Shown here one piece after another: positions 42,223-50,474 of a stretch of DNA of 58,020 nucleotides. Made by a program: the position numbers and the translations under genes. Origin of the DNA: an uncultured Prevotellaceae bacterium (GTDB taxonomy: Bacteria; Bacteroidota; Bacteroidia; Bacteroidales; Bacteroidaceae). Each line of letters opens with the position of its first letter. Position 1 is the stretch's first letter. Where the stretch lies: positions 1-58,020 of the forward strand of contig CACZIT010000019.1 of the NCBI GenBank assembly GCA_902781315.1, given 5' to 3'. The notes under the pieces are model-generated. The model was given only the letters and a program-made list of their open reading frames with translations, was not told where the DNA came from and made no database searches.

Positions 42223-42360
42223 GGAGGGGGTTAGAGTTTAGAGTTTAGAGTTTAGTGTTTAGAGTTGAGTGTTTAGAGTTGAGTGTTAAGAGTTGAGTGA
42301 AAACTATTCACTAATCACTATTCACTACTCACTATTCGCTATTCACTACTCACTACTCAC
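42223..42360. repeat. Low-complexity tandem words between DHOR and CcsBA genes
   Basis: Degenerate tandem copies of GTTTAGA/GTTGAGTGTTTAGA (42230-42300) are followed by degenerate copies of CACTATTCACTA and CTACTCA (42305-42365). No coding frame is present. The words are slippage-prone and related low-complexity stretches occur at 16672-16700 and 28652-28680. Confidence 0.7.
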
Positions 42361-42374
42361 TGCTCATTACCATT

Positions 42375-42411
42375 CAAGGCCGGAGCTGACTAAACTTCGG
42401 CCTTGATTTTT
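42375..42411 (+). terminator. Intrinsic terminator after the DHOR gene
   Basis: CAAGGCCG and CGGCCTTG form an 8-bp perfect stem, followed by ATTTTT. It lies 153 nt after the DHOR stop and 31 nt before the CcsBA start. Confidence 0.8.
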
Positions 42412-42441
42412 CGTCAAATTATCAAATAAAAGCAAGACCTC

Positions 42442-44856
42442 ATGTTGAAGAAAATTGTCATCGCCCTCTACATTCTTATCGTCATCGTCCTCGGCGCCAT
42501 CACCTTCGTTGAACACAGCTACGGTCGCGACTTTGCGCTACAGCATTGCTATGGTGCATGGTGGTTTTCTTTGCTCTGGGCCTTGCTCACCGCCTTCGGC
42601 GTGGCCTACATCATCCGGCAACGCATGCGCCGCTGGCCTGTGGTGCTGCTCCATGCCTCATTTGTTATCATCCTTGCCGGCGCACTGCTCACCCACCTGA
42701 CATCGCGACAAGGCGTCATCCATCTGCGCATGGGCGAAACCACCAACGAATACTACGAGTCAGCCACGGAAACGGGCATGCGCGTGGCTCACCTGCCCTT
42801 CCAGCTACGCCTCGACCGCTTCAACATCACCTACCACGAGGGCACGAAGGCTGTGGCCGACTACGAGACGCGCTTTACCCTGATCGACGGCGAACAGCAG
42901 ACCGAGGCGAGCGTGTCGATGAACAAGATTTTCTCTCACCGTGGCTACCGCCTCTATCAGAGCAACTACGACGAGGACCAGCGCGGCAGCGTGCTCGCCA
43001 TGAACGCCGACCCCTGGGGCATTCCTGTCACCTACACGGGCTATGCGCTGCTCTTCTTCTCGCTCATCTATATGCTCATCGACCCGCGCGGCACCTTCCG
43101 CCGCCTGCTGCGCTCCCCTCTCCTGCAGCGCACCGTCCTGGTGATTTTGGTTTTTCACTGTTCACTTTTCACTTGTCGCGCAGCGACACAGCCCCTCCCC
43201 ACCCTGCCCCGCGAGCAGGCCGATGCCTTCGCCCGACTCCACATGCTCTACAACGACCGCATCTGCCCCGTAGAGACCTACGCCCTCGACTTCACGAAGA
43301 AACTCTACGGCAAACGTCACTACGGCCCCTACTCGGCCACGCAGGTGCTGCTGGGATTCATCTTCTGGGGCGACGAGTGGAGCAAGGAGCCCATCGTGAA
43401 AATCAAGGGAGGCGACCTGAAGAGCCAACTGGATCTGCCCACCTACTGCTCAGTGAACTTTTTCTTCAACGAGACAATGGGCGGCTACATCATCGGTCCG
43501 TATCTGAAGGAGTACTATAACGGCGCCAACGACGGATTCCACAAGCAGGCGGCCCAGATCGACGAGAAAATCATGCTGGTGATGGACCTCCGGCAAGGCA
43601 CACCACTGCGCCTCTTCCCCACGCCCTCATCATCGTGGATGGCCCCCACCGAAGCCCTGCCCGCCGGCACCGCTGCTGCCGACTCCGTATTCATCACAGA
43701 GGTGTTCAATCAACTCTACGCCGACGCCCTCTCGGCCAACTACAGTCATTTCTCAACCACGGTCGCCAAGATTGACCAATACCAGCGGTTGCACGGAGCT
43801 GCCTCGCTACCTACAGCCACTAAGGACAAGGCCGAACACCTCTACAACCGCATCCCCTTTGCCACCATTCTCTTCATGTTCAATCTCACGCTGGGATTCC
43901 TCATGCTGTTCTTATCCATCTGGATGATGAAGGGACAGAGGAAGTTCTCTTCCATATGGGAAAAGGTGGGCAGCGGCCTACTCATCTTTTCGTTCCTGGC
44001 CCTCACGCTTTGCATCATCTTACGCTGGATTGTGAAAGGCACCATCCCCATTGCCAATGGCTACGAGACCATGCTCCTTACTGCGTGGTTCGTGATGGTC
44101 ATCACCCTCCTCTCAACGCTCAACTTTCCGCTCGGCGCGAAGCGACGCCTTCTTTCTCCATTTCATTACGAAAGCGGCCCGTTGGTTCGATTACGCAGCG
44201 TTGCGGAGAAAGAACCCTCCGCTCGCCCCTCAGGGGCGCTTTCTTTCTCCATTTCATTACGAAAGCGGCCCGTTGGTTCGATTACTGAGCGAAACGGAGG
44301 AAGAACTCTCAACACTCTCCTCCTCACCTTCGGCTTTCTGCTGTCAGGATTTTTCCTGCTCGTCAGCCATATCTCGCAGATGGATCCGCAGATCACCCAT
44401 ATGATGCCGGTCCTCAACTCACCGCTGCTCTCCATCCACGTCAGCGTCATTATGATGTCCTACGCCCTCATCAGCCTGACGTTCATCTGCGGTCTGGTGG
44501 CCATCATTGCCTATCTCATCTCTCGCCAATCGTCACTCAACACATATTTCATTGAGTCCCTCGCCGTCCTCTCCCGCATCTTCCTCTACCCTGCCCTCAC
44601 CACAATGGGACTGGGCATCTTCATCGGTGCCATCTGGGCCAACGTGTCGTGGGGCAACTACTGGAGTTGGGACCCGAAGGAGACGTGGGCACTCATCACC
44701 TTCATGGTCTATGCCGTGGTTGTCCACACCCAGTCGCTGCACCTGTTCCGCCGTTCTCTTGCCTACCACATCTACATGGTGCTGGCCTTCCTCACCATCC
44801 TGATGACCTACTTCGGCGTCAACTACGTCCTTGGTGGCATGCACAGCTATGCCTAA
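42442..44856 (+). CDS. CcsBA-type cytochrome c haem lyase (ResB and CcsA parts fused), with repeat-derived insertion
   Basis: The 804-residue protein would deliver haem to the periplasm and attach it to CxxCH motifs. The N-terminal part (about 1-240) has ResB-like membrane segments and periplasmic regions; a long periplasmic stretch follows (about 250-470); the C-terminal part (from about 475) is CcsA-like with several membrane helices and the haem-handling WWD region WANVSWGNYWSWDPKETWAL at about 733-752. Between two membrane segments, at residues about 566-625, lies a basic segment encoded by repeat DNA (see 44150-44285) that conserved relatives are not expected to have. The frame stays open. 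It directly follows the di-haem DHOR gene. Confidence 0.88.
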   Translation: MLKKIVIALYILIVIVLGAITFVEHSYGRDFALQHCYGAWWFSLLWALLTAFGVAYIIRQRMRRWPVVLLHASFVIILAGALLTHLTSRQGVIHLRMGETTNEYYESATETGMRVAHLPFQLRLDRFNITYHEGTKAVADYETRFTLIDGEQQTEASVSMNKIFSHRGYRLYQSNYDEDQRGSVLAMNADPWGIPVTYTGYALLFFSLIYMLIDPRGTFRRLLRSPLLQRTVLVILVFHCSLFTCRAATQPLPTLPREQADAFARLHMLYNDRICPVETYALDFTKKLYGKRHYGPYSATQVLLGFIFWGDEWSKEPIVKIKGGDLKSQLDLPTYCSVNFFFNETMGGYIIGPYLKEYYNGANDGFHKQAAQIDEKIMLVMDLRQGTPLRLFPTPSSSWMAPTEALPAGTAAADSVFITEVFNQLYADALSANYSHFSTTVAKIDQYQRLHGAASLPTATKDKAEHLYNRIPFATILFMFNLTLGFLMLFLSIWMMKGQRKFSSIWEKVGSGLLIFSFLALTLCIILRWIVKGTIPIANGYETMLLTAWFVMVITLLSTLNFPLGAKRRLLSPFHYESGPLVRLRSVAEKEPSARPSGALSFSISLRKRPVGSITERNGGRTLNTLLLTFGFLLSGFFLLVSHISQMDPQITHMMPVLNSPLLSIHVSVIMMSYALISLTFICGLVAIIAYLISRQSSLNTYFIESLAVLSRIFLYPALTTMGLGIFIGAIWANVSWGNYWSWDPKETWALITFMVYAVVVHTQSLHLFRRSLAYHIYMVLAFLTILMTYFGVNYVLGGMHSYA
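44150..44285 (+). repeat. Two direct 45-bp repeats inside the CcsBA gene, translated in different frames
   Basis: Copies at 44150-44194 and 44241-44285 appear identical and start 91 bp apart, so they are read in different frames (LLSPFHYESGPLVRL and SFSISLRKRPVGSI). The shared core TTTCTCC..TACGAAAGCG also occurs on the minus strand at 55182-55208 and 56747-56773. Between them lies the palindrome CGCCCCTCAGGGGCG. Confidence 0.85.
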
Positions 44857-44914
44857 AAGGTATTGCGAAAGGAAAAACGACAAAAGTAGCAAAGAAAGTT
44901 ACGTGGTTATTCTT

Positions 44915-44941
44915 TTTGTTGAGTAAAAAATTGTAACTTTG
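44915..44941 (+). promoter_or_regulatory. Candidate promoter of the RidA-like gene
   Basis: TAACTTTG at 44934-44941 lies 19 nt before the start. TTTG at 44915-44918 is only 15 nt upstream of it, shorter than usual. Confidence 0.5.
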
Positions 44942-44960
44942 CAGGCAAATAGAAACTTAA

Positions 44961-46100
44961 ATGAATAAGGTTATAAATTTTGATCATGCTGTCGCCAAGG
45001 TGTATGGTTTCGACAACGGCACCGACGTGACAGAATACCAAGTGGTGATCAGCCTCACAAACCCGCTGCTCACCTACACCCAACAACTGGAAACCCTCGT
45101 CGAGGCCTTTGCTCAAGTGAAGAAAGAGGCAACGGCAGGGGCAAGCGTGGTCTTCAAGCGCTTCTTCCTCAGCGACGCCAGCAACCAGGCCGACGAGCTG
45201 ATGAACTACGAGATGGAGGCTCCTGCGGGGGCGCTGAGCATCATCCAGCAGGCACCGCTCAACGGCACGAAGATTGCGCTCTGGGCCTATCTGGCCACTG
45301 GCATGCAGACACGTGCACTGGCCAGCGGTCTCTACGAGGCATCGCACGGCGGCTACCGCCACCTGTGGCTGGCCTCGGCCCACAACAATGCCAAGGACTC
45401 CGAGCGCCAGACGCGCATCCTGCTCAACGACTACGTCATGCAACTCATCGGCGAAGGCTGTTCGCTGGCCGACAACTGCATCCGCACATGGTTCTTCGTC
45501 AACGATGTCGACCTGAACTACAACGGTGTGGTGAAAGCACGCAACGAGGTGTTTTTCACTCAGAACCTCACCGACCACACCCACTTCATTGCCAGCACCG
45601 GCATCGGTGGACGTCAGGCTGATGCGCACGTGCTCTCGCAGATGGATGCCTATGCCATCAGTGGCATCAAGAAAGAACAGGTGCACTACCTCTATGCGCC
45701 CACCCACCTTAACCGGACCAGCGACTACGGCGTGTCCTTCGAGCGTGGCACCTACATCGACTATGGTGACCGTCGCCACGTCTTTATCTCCGGCACGGCC
45801 AGCATCAACAACAAGGGCGAAATCATGCACCGCGGCGACGTGGTGGCCCAGTGCCATCGCATGTGGGAGAACGTGGAAACACTGCTGAAGGAAGCTGGTT
45901 GCACCTACGACGATGCTGCACAGATGATTGTCTACCTGCGCGACCCCGCCGATTACGAGGTGGTGCGCCGCCTCTACGAGGAGCGCTTCCCCAACAAGCC
46001 GTGGGTCATCGTCAACGCCAAGGTATGCCGTCCAGGTTGGCTCATCGAAATGGAAACCATGGCCATCAAGGCACAAAAGACGGAATTCCCCAATTACTAA
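44961..46100 (+). CDS. RidA/chorismatase-fold protein of unknown substrate
   Basis: The 379-residue protein has two related alpha/beta halves of the RidA (YjgF) type; the C-terminal half (about 245-375, FISGTASINNKGEIMHRGD, NVETLLKEAGCTYDDAAQMI, YLRDPADY) is the clearer one. The tandem layout resembles FkbO/Hyg5-type chorismatases, but I cannot confirm their catalytic residues. No signal peptide is present. It has its own promoter and is followed by a cluster of palindromic repeats. Imine deamination or a small-molecule hydrolase role are both possible. Confidence 0.75.
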   Translation: MNKVINFDHAVAKVYGFDNGTDVTEYQVVISLTNPLLTYTQQLETLVEAFAQVKKEATAGASVVFKRFFLSDASNQADELMNYEMEAPAGALSIIQQAPLNGTKIALWAYLATGMQTRALASGLYEASHGGYRHLWLASAHNNAKDSERQTRILLNDYVMQLIGEGCSLADNCIRTWFFVNDVDLNYNGVVKARNEVFFTQNLTDHTHFIASTGIGGRQADAHVLSQMDAYAISGIKKEQVHYLYAPTHLNRTSDYGVSFERGTYIDYGDRRHVFISGTASINNKGEIMHRGDVVAQCHRMWENVETLLKEAGCTYDDAAQMIVYLRDPADYEVVRRLYEERFPNKPWVIVNAKVCRPGWLIEMETMAIKAQKTEFPNY

Positions 46101-46305
46101 GCCCCACCCCTGCCCCTCCCCCGTAGGGAGGGGAGCGACAGCTGAGACAAGGAAAAGCCCCACCCCTACCCCCTCCCCCAAAGGGAGGGGAGCGACGGCT
46201 GGGATAAGGCTAACTAGAAAAACGCCCCAACGGGGCAGCATCTACTAGCCCAGGGCATCGCCCTGGGTTTGGGAAGCGAGAGAGTTGACTACGCCCTGAA
46301 GGGGC
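46099..46305. repeat. Cluster of REP-like palindromic elements
   Basis: Two copies of a 54-55 bp unit beginning AAGCCCCACCCCT and ending GGGAGGGGAGCGAC..(A/T)AAGG lie at 46099-46152 and 46155-46209. They are followed by three palindromes with three-base loops: GCCCC-AAC-GGGGC (46224-46236), CCCAGGGC-ATC-GCCCTGGG (46249-46267) and GCCCT-GAA-GGGGC (46293-46305). The rest of the gap to 46347 shows nothing recognisable. Confidence 0.8.
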
Positions 46306-46347
46306 AGCACCTTTAGCCGCACGCAGCATCACCCACTTGAAAATACA

Positions 46348-46386
46348 AAAACCGCCAATCTTGCAGGAACGCAGGATTGGCGGTTT
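46348..46386 (-). terminator. Terminator-like hairpin after rny
   Basis: AAACCGCCAATC and GATTGGCGGTTT form a perfect 12-bp stem around a 14-nt loop, 26 nt after the rny stop. On the minus strand it is followed by TTTTGTATTTT. Confidence 0.8.
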
Positions 46387-46412
46387 GCCGTTATTGCTAC
46401 TAAATGCTTTGC

Positions 46413-47948
46413 TTACTTGGCATAAGCCACGGAGCGGGTTTCGCGGATCACGGTGATCTTCACCTGTCCGGGATAGGTCATCTCGTTCTGAATCTTCGTG
46501 GCAATCTCACCGCTCAGAGCCTCTGTCTCAGCATCGCTCATCTTGTCGGCACCCACGATGACACGCAGCTCACGACCAGCCTGGATGGCGTAGGTCTTCG
46601 TCACACCAGGATAGCTCATGGCAATGGCCTCGAGGTCGTTCAGACGCTTGATGTAAGCCTCCACAATCTCGCGACGGGCACCGGGACGGGCACCGCTGAT
46701 GGCATCGCACACCTGCACGATGGGAGCCAGCAGCGTCTGCATCTCCATCTCGTCGTGGTGGGCACCGATGGCATTGCAGATATCGGGCTTCTCCTTATAT
46801 TTCTCTGCAATCTTCGCACCATAGATAGCGTGCGGATCCTCGGTATCCTCATCGGGCACCTTACCAATATCGTGCAACAGTCCGGCGCGCTTGGCCTTCT
46901 TCGGATTCAGACCGAGCTCGGCAGCCATCACGGCACAGAGGTTGGCCGTTTCGCGGGCGTGCTGCAGCAGGTTCTGGCCGTAGCTGGAACGATACTTCAT
47001 CTTACCCACGATTCGAATCAGCTCGGGATGCAGACCGTGGATACCCAGGTCGATGGCCGTGCGCTTACCCGTTTCGACAATCTCATTATCAAGCTGCTTC
47101 TTCACCTTGGCCACCACTTCCTCGATGCGGGCGGGGTGGATGCGTCCGTCGCTCACCAGCTGGTGAAGGGCCAGACGGCAAATCTCACGACGCACGGGGT
47201 CGAAGGCCGAGATAACGATGGCCTCGGGCGTGTCGTCGACGACGATTTCCACGCCGCAGGCAGCCTCCAGTGCACGGATGTTACGACCCTCGCGGCCAAT
47301 CACGCGGCCCTTGATGTCGTCGTTGTCGATGTGGAACACCGACACGCTATTCTCGATAGCCGTCTCAGTAGCCACGCGCTGAATCGTCTGGATGACAATC
47401 TTCTTAGCCTGCGCATTAGCATTGAGCTTGGCCTCGTCGACAATCTCGTTGATATAGCTGGCAGCATCGGTGCGGGCCTCGTCCTTCAGGCTCTCCACCA
47501 GACGGGCCTTGGCCTCTTCAGCACTCAGACCGGAGAGTTCCTCCAGCTTTTCGCGCTCCTGACTCTGCATCTTCTCCAGTTCCTCCTGCTTGATGGCAAG
47601 GAGTTTCTTCTCGTTGTCCACGCGCTGCTGGTTCTGCTCGACCTCCTGCTTGCGGCGGCCCAGCTCTTCCTGGCGCTGGTTGAGCGAAATCTCACGCTGC
47701 TTCAGCTTGTTCTCACTCTGCTGGATGCGCTGGTTGCGCTGCTGAACTTCCTTTTCGAGCTCACTCTTCTTGTTCAGGAACTTCTCCTTCACTTCCAGCA
47801 GTTTCTTTTCCTTAATCACTTCAGCCTCCTTGTCGGCGGCTGCAATCATTTCCTTATACTTCCCCGTTATGACATAACGGAAAAGAGCGTAGCCGATGAG
47901 TCCACCCAAGACAAGGGCGACGGCGGCTGTAATCAATATTGCAATCAT
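46413..47948 (-). CDS. rny: Ribonuclease Y
   Basis: RNase Y is a membrane-anchored endonuclease that starts mRNA decay. The 511-residue protein has an N-terminal membrane helix ([20 protein letters not shown]), a long coiled coil to about 190 (rich in Glu, Lys, Gln), a KH domain with [20 protein letters not shown] (about 215-235) and an HD domain with LLHDIGK near 358 plus GAHHDEMEM. Length and order match the family. It follows zapA by 25 nt in a minus-strand run and ends at a strong hairpin. Confidence 0.96.
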   Translation of the reverse strand: MIAILITAAVALVLGGLIGYALFRYVITGKYKEMIAAADKEAEVIKEKKLLEVKEKFLNKKSELEKEVQQRNQRIQQSENKLKQREISLNQRQEELGRRKQEVEQNQQRVDNEKKLLAIKQEELEKMQSQEREKLEELSGLSAEEAKARLVESLKDEARTDAASYINEIVDEAKLNANAQAKKIVIQTIQRVATETAIENSVSVFHIDNDDIKGRVIGREGRNIRALEAACGVEIVVDDTPEAIVISAFDPVRREICRLALHQLVSDGRIHPARIEEVVAKVKKQLDNEIVETGKRTAIDLGIHGLHPELIRIVGKMKYRSSYGQNLLQHARETANLCAVMAAELGLNPKKAKRAGLLHDIGKVPDEDTEDPHAIYGAKIAEKYKEKPDICNAIGAHHDEMEMQTLLAPIVQVCDAISGARPGARREIVEAYIKRLNDLEAIAMSYPGVTKTYAIQAGRELRVIVGADKMSDAETEALSGEIATKIQNEMTYPGQVKITVIRETRSVAYAK

Positions 47949-47973
47949 TATTATTTATTAGTTGATAATATTC

Positions 47974-48306
47974 TCACTTCTTCAGGGCGTCTTCGATTTC
48001 TGAAGTCAACTTCTTGAGAATATCACTAACAGGCTCTGTATCATTGCGTTTTGCCTCTTTCTCACAGCGCAGCGCAATGTCGAGCATTGCCGCATACAAG
48101 ATATCCTTCTCGCTCCGCTTTCCCATCAGGATGGGAACGTAGGTGTTCATCGTGTCGGTAATGCGTTTGGCTGCCCTGCGATACACTTCTTCCTCATCAC
48201 GGAGAATCTTCACCGCGACATCCGTATCATACAGGTGCAACCGTATATTCAGTTTACTGTTTTCTTGCCTGGCAGTAGTGTTCTGCTTTTCGTTTACTTC
48301 ATCCAT
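47974..48306 (-). CDS. zapA: Cell division protein ZapA
   Basis: ZapA binds FtsZ and promotes bundling of the Z ring. The 110-residue protein has the N-terminal beta-rich globular part (KLNIRLHLYDTDVAVKILRD), the EEEVYRRAAKRITDTMN helix and a C-terminal coiled coil. The position between a short coiled-coil gene and rny is common in Bacteroidetes. The flanking gaps are 14 and 25 nt. Confidence 0.88.
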   Translation of the reverse strand: MDEVNEKQNTTARQENSKLNIRLHLYDTDVAVKILRDEEEVYRRAAKRITDTMNTYVPILMGKRSEKDILYAAMLDIALRCEKEAKRNDTEPVSDILKKLTSEIEDALKK

Positions 48307-48320
48307 CAGCGCTCCTTTTT

Positions 48321-48614
48321 TTACTTTTCACTCAGTAGCGTGATACACTTGTTGACGTCTCTGATGAGTTTGGCCAGCCTCTTCTGCGCACCTTCCAGGT
48401 CGCCGTCAGAGATTTCTATCATCTTGGCCATCTTGAGACTGTTGTAGTCGTTATCAGCCTGAGAAAGGCGCGCCTCCAGCTCCTTGATGCGGGCATCGCG
48501 TTCGTCCACCATCACGTACAGGTCAGCATTCTCCTTTTTCATCTCGTTGAACTGGAGAATCAGCTGCCGAATACGAGTGGTAAACAGCGTAAGGGTTTTC
48601 TCGTTTGCTTCCAT
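48321..48614 (-). CDS. Short coiled-coil protein upstream of zapA
   Basis: The 97-residue product is almost entirely helical and heptad-patterned (IRQLILQFNEMKKENADLYV, RDARIKELEARL), with no signal peptide or membrane segment. It is 14 nt upstream of zapA on the same strand. Its size and context recall ZapB-like division proteins, but I see no specific motif and the link to division is inference. Confidence 0.75.
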   Translation of the reverse strand: MEANEKTLTLFTTRIRQLILQFNEMKKENADLYVMVDERDARIKELEARLSQADNDYNSLKMAKMIEISDGDLEGAQKRLAKLIRDVNKCITLLSEK

Positions 48615-48710
48615 ACGTCTACAATTTGGTTACAAAATTACTTGTTTTTATCGAAATGCACAAATAATTTGTAACTTTTTTTATGATATCATGCCCATTC
48701 GAGCAATTCT

Positions 48711-49334
48711 TCAAGCGTTTTCGTCCTGTTTCTTGGGCTCTTTCTTGGCCAGCATCACCACCTGATAGACAAAGTCAGTGATCCACTTCTGCGAGAAACC
48801 CAGTCGCTTGTTGTACTGCCGGATGGCCATGACGGTCTTCATCACACCGGCATCCTTGTAATCATTTTTTGTAAAGATGTCGCCGACGGTCTTCTCTGTC
48901 ATCTGGTAGATGGCACTCTTGAAGAACGAGGGCATGCGAAGCTTAAATTTCATCAGGTTGCCCATGAGCATCATCAGGTCCTGCGAAAAGCCCTGGAACT
49001 GAACCAGATAGGTCTGCACGTCCTGCAGCTTTCCGCAGTTCTTACGGATGCTCTGATCGATTTCCTTGAAGAAAGAATCATCCACGTTGTAAATTTCTTT
49101 CATCATCTTCTTACAGTGCGCCTTCTCACCCAGTCCCAGTTTGTTGTTCTGTGTAGGAACCTTCAGTGTAGCCTTAAACATCCGAAGGTCGGGAAGCATC
49201 GCTAAATTATTGATTCCCAACTGCGAAGCAAGGGCTGCCTGAAAATAGACTCTAACCAGTGTCATATAGTCTTCCATTCCACCGGCTTTATTTTCTTCTT
49301 GCTTTTTTCCAAAAAGTTTTGATAATAATCCCAT
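48711..49334 (-). CDS. Conserved helical protein of unknown function
   Basis: The 207-residue product starts MGLLSKLFGKKQEEN, an amphipathic basic N-terminus, and is predicted to be helical throughout (YMTLVRVYFQAALASQLG, DLMMLMGNLMKFKLRMP). It has no signal peptide, catalytic motif or membrane helix that I recognise. It is upstream of the division and RNA-decay run, 96 nt away. Function unknown; the LLSKLFGKK start may touch the membrane. Confidence 0.7.
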   Translation of the reverse strand: MGLLSKLFGKKQEENKAGGMEDYMTLVRVYFQAALASQLGINNLAMLPDLRMFKATLKVPTQNNKLGLGEKAHCKKMMKEIYNVDDSFFKEIDQSIRKNCGKLQDVQTYLVQFQGFSQDLMMLMGNLMKFKLRMPSFFKSAIYQMTEKTVGDIFTKNDYKDAGVMKTVMAIRQYNKRLGFSQKWITDFVYQVVMLAKKEPKKQDENA

Positions 49335-49441
49335 AATGTTGTTGACAAATTAATTTACGTTAAATTCGCGTATCGCATTCGAAAACGCTTTGCAAAATTA
49401 CAACAATCTCGCGAAATAACAAAAAAAAGTAGCCAAAATCG

Positions 49442-49473
49442 CTTGCTGCAACCGCGTTTTTTTCGTATCTTTG
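49442..49473 (+). promoter_or_regulatory. Promoter of rfbA-wzc
   Basis: CTTG at 49442-49445 (one base off TTTG), 20 nt and TATCTTTG at 49466-49473 precede rfbA by 78 nt. A short leader follows with no clear hairpin. Confidence 0.6.
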
Positions 49474-49551
49474 CAGCGTTTTATAAAACAGAGGGGCGAC
49501 GAGCGTCATAGCTAAACGCAAGTGGAGCCCCCATGATTAACTGCAATTGCA

Positions 49552-50427
49552 ATGAAAGGTATTGTTTTAGCAGGTGGTTCTGGCACGCGCCTCTACCCCA
49601 TCACGAAGGGAATCAGCAAGCAGCTGATACCTATCTTCGACAAGCCGATGATCTATTATCCCATCTCGGCTCTCATGCACGCAGGCATCCGTGAGATACT
49701 GATTATCTCTACTCCTCACGACCTGCCGGGCTTCCGCCGCCTTCTGGGCGATGGCAGCGAGTTTGGTGTGCATTTCGAATATGCTGAGCAGCCCAGCCCC
49801 GACGGACTGGCCCAGGCATTCATCATCGGTGAAGAATTTATCGGCGACGACTGTGCCTGCCTCGTCCTGGGCGACAACATCTTCCACGGCGTTGGCTTCA
49901 CGGAGTTGCTTCGCCAGAGCGTGGTCGATGCCGAACAACACGGCAAGGCTTCCGTTTTCGGCTATTACGTGAACGACCCCGAGCGCTATGGCGTGGCCGA
50001 AATCGACGAAGAGGGCAACTGCCTGAGCATCGAGGAGAAGCCGAAACATCCTAAGAGCAACTATGCCGTTGTGGGACTCTACTTCTATCCCAACAGCGTC
50101 GTCGACATTGCCAAGCACATCAAGCCCAGTGCCCGCGGCGAACTGGAGATTACGACCGTCAACCAGGAGTATCTGAAGCGCGGCGAACTGAAGGTGAAGA
50201 AGCTGCAGCGTGGCTTTGCCTGGCTTGACACGGGCACCCACGACAGCCTCAGCGAGGCCAGCACCTTCATCGAGGTCATCGAGAAGCGCCAGGGATTGAA
50301 GATTGCTTGCCTGGAGGAGATTGCCCTCCTGCAAGGCTGGATCACCAAGGAGCAGCTGCGCGAGATTGCCAAGCCGATGGAGAAGAATGCCTACGGTCAG
50401 TATCTGCTGCAACTGGCAAAAGACTGA
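49552..50427 (+). CDS. rfbA: Glucose-1-phosphate thymidylyltransferase
   Basis: RfbA (RmlA) makes dTDP-glucose, the first step toward dTDP-rhamnose and other deoxysugars. The 291-residue protein begins [20 protein letters not shown], carrying the nucleotide-binding G-x-G-T-R motif, and contains [23 protein letters not shown], the [13 protein letters not shown] block and [12 protein letters not shown]. The other rfb genes (B, C, D) are not in the window. It is first in a run with the wzc-like kinase, 47 nt downstream, marking a surface polysaccharide locus. Confidence 0.96.
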   Translation: MKGIVLAGGSGTRLYPITKGISKQLIPIFDKPMIYYPISALMHAGIREILIISTPHDLPGFRRLLGDGSEFGVHFEYAEQPSPDGLAQAFIIGEEFIGDDCACLVLGDNIFHGVGFTELLRQSVVDAEQHGKASVFGYYVNDPERYGVAEIDEEGNCLSIEEKPKHPKSNYAVVGLYFYPNSVVDIAKHIKPSARGELEITTVNQEYLKRGELKVKKLQRGFAWLDTGTHDSLSEASTFIEVIEKRQGLKIACLEEIALLQGWITKEQLREIAKPMEKNAYGQYLLQLAKD

Positions 50428-50474
50428 GACGACTAAGCAAGAATAAAAATAGGTAAAATAAAGACAAACAAAAA

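Noticed and set aside
42442-44856. CcsBA gene as frameshifted by the duplicated 45-bp repeats
   Set aside because: Although the copies are read in different frames, the total insertion keeps the frame and the WWD haem motif follows intact.
46404-48017. Open frame of about 537 codons antisense to rny
   Set aside because: It mirrors rny codon structure and is rich in Leu and His; rny has KH and HD motifs and correct length.
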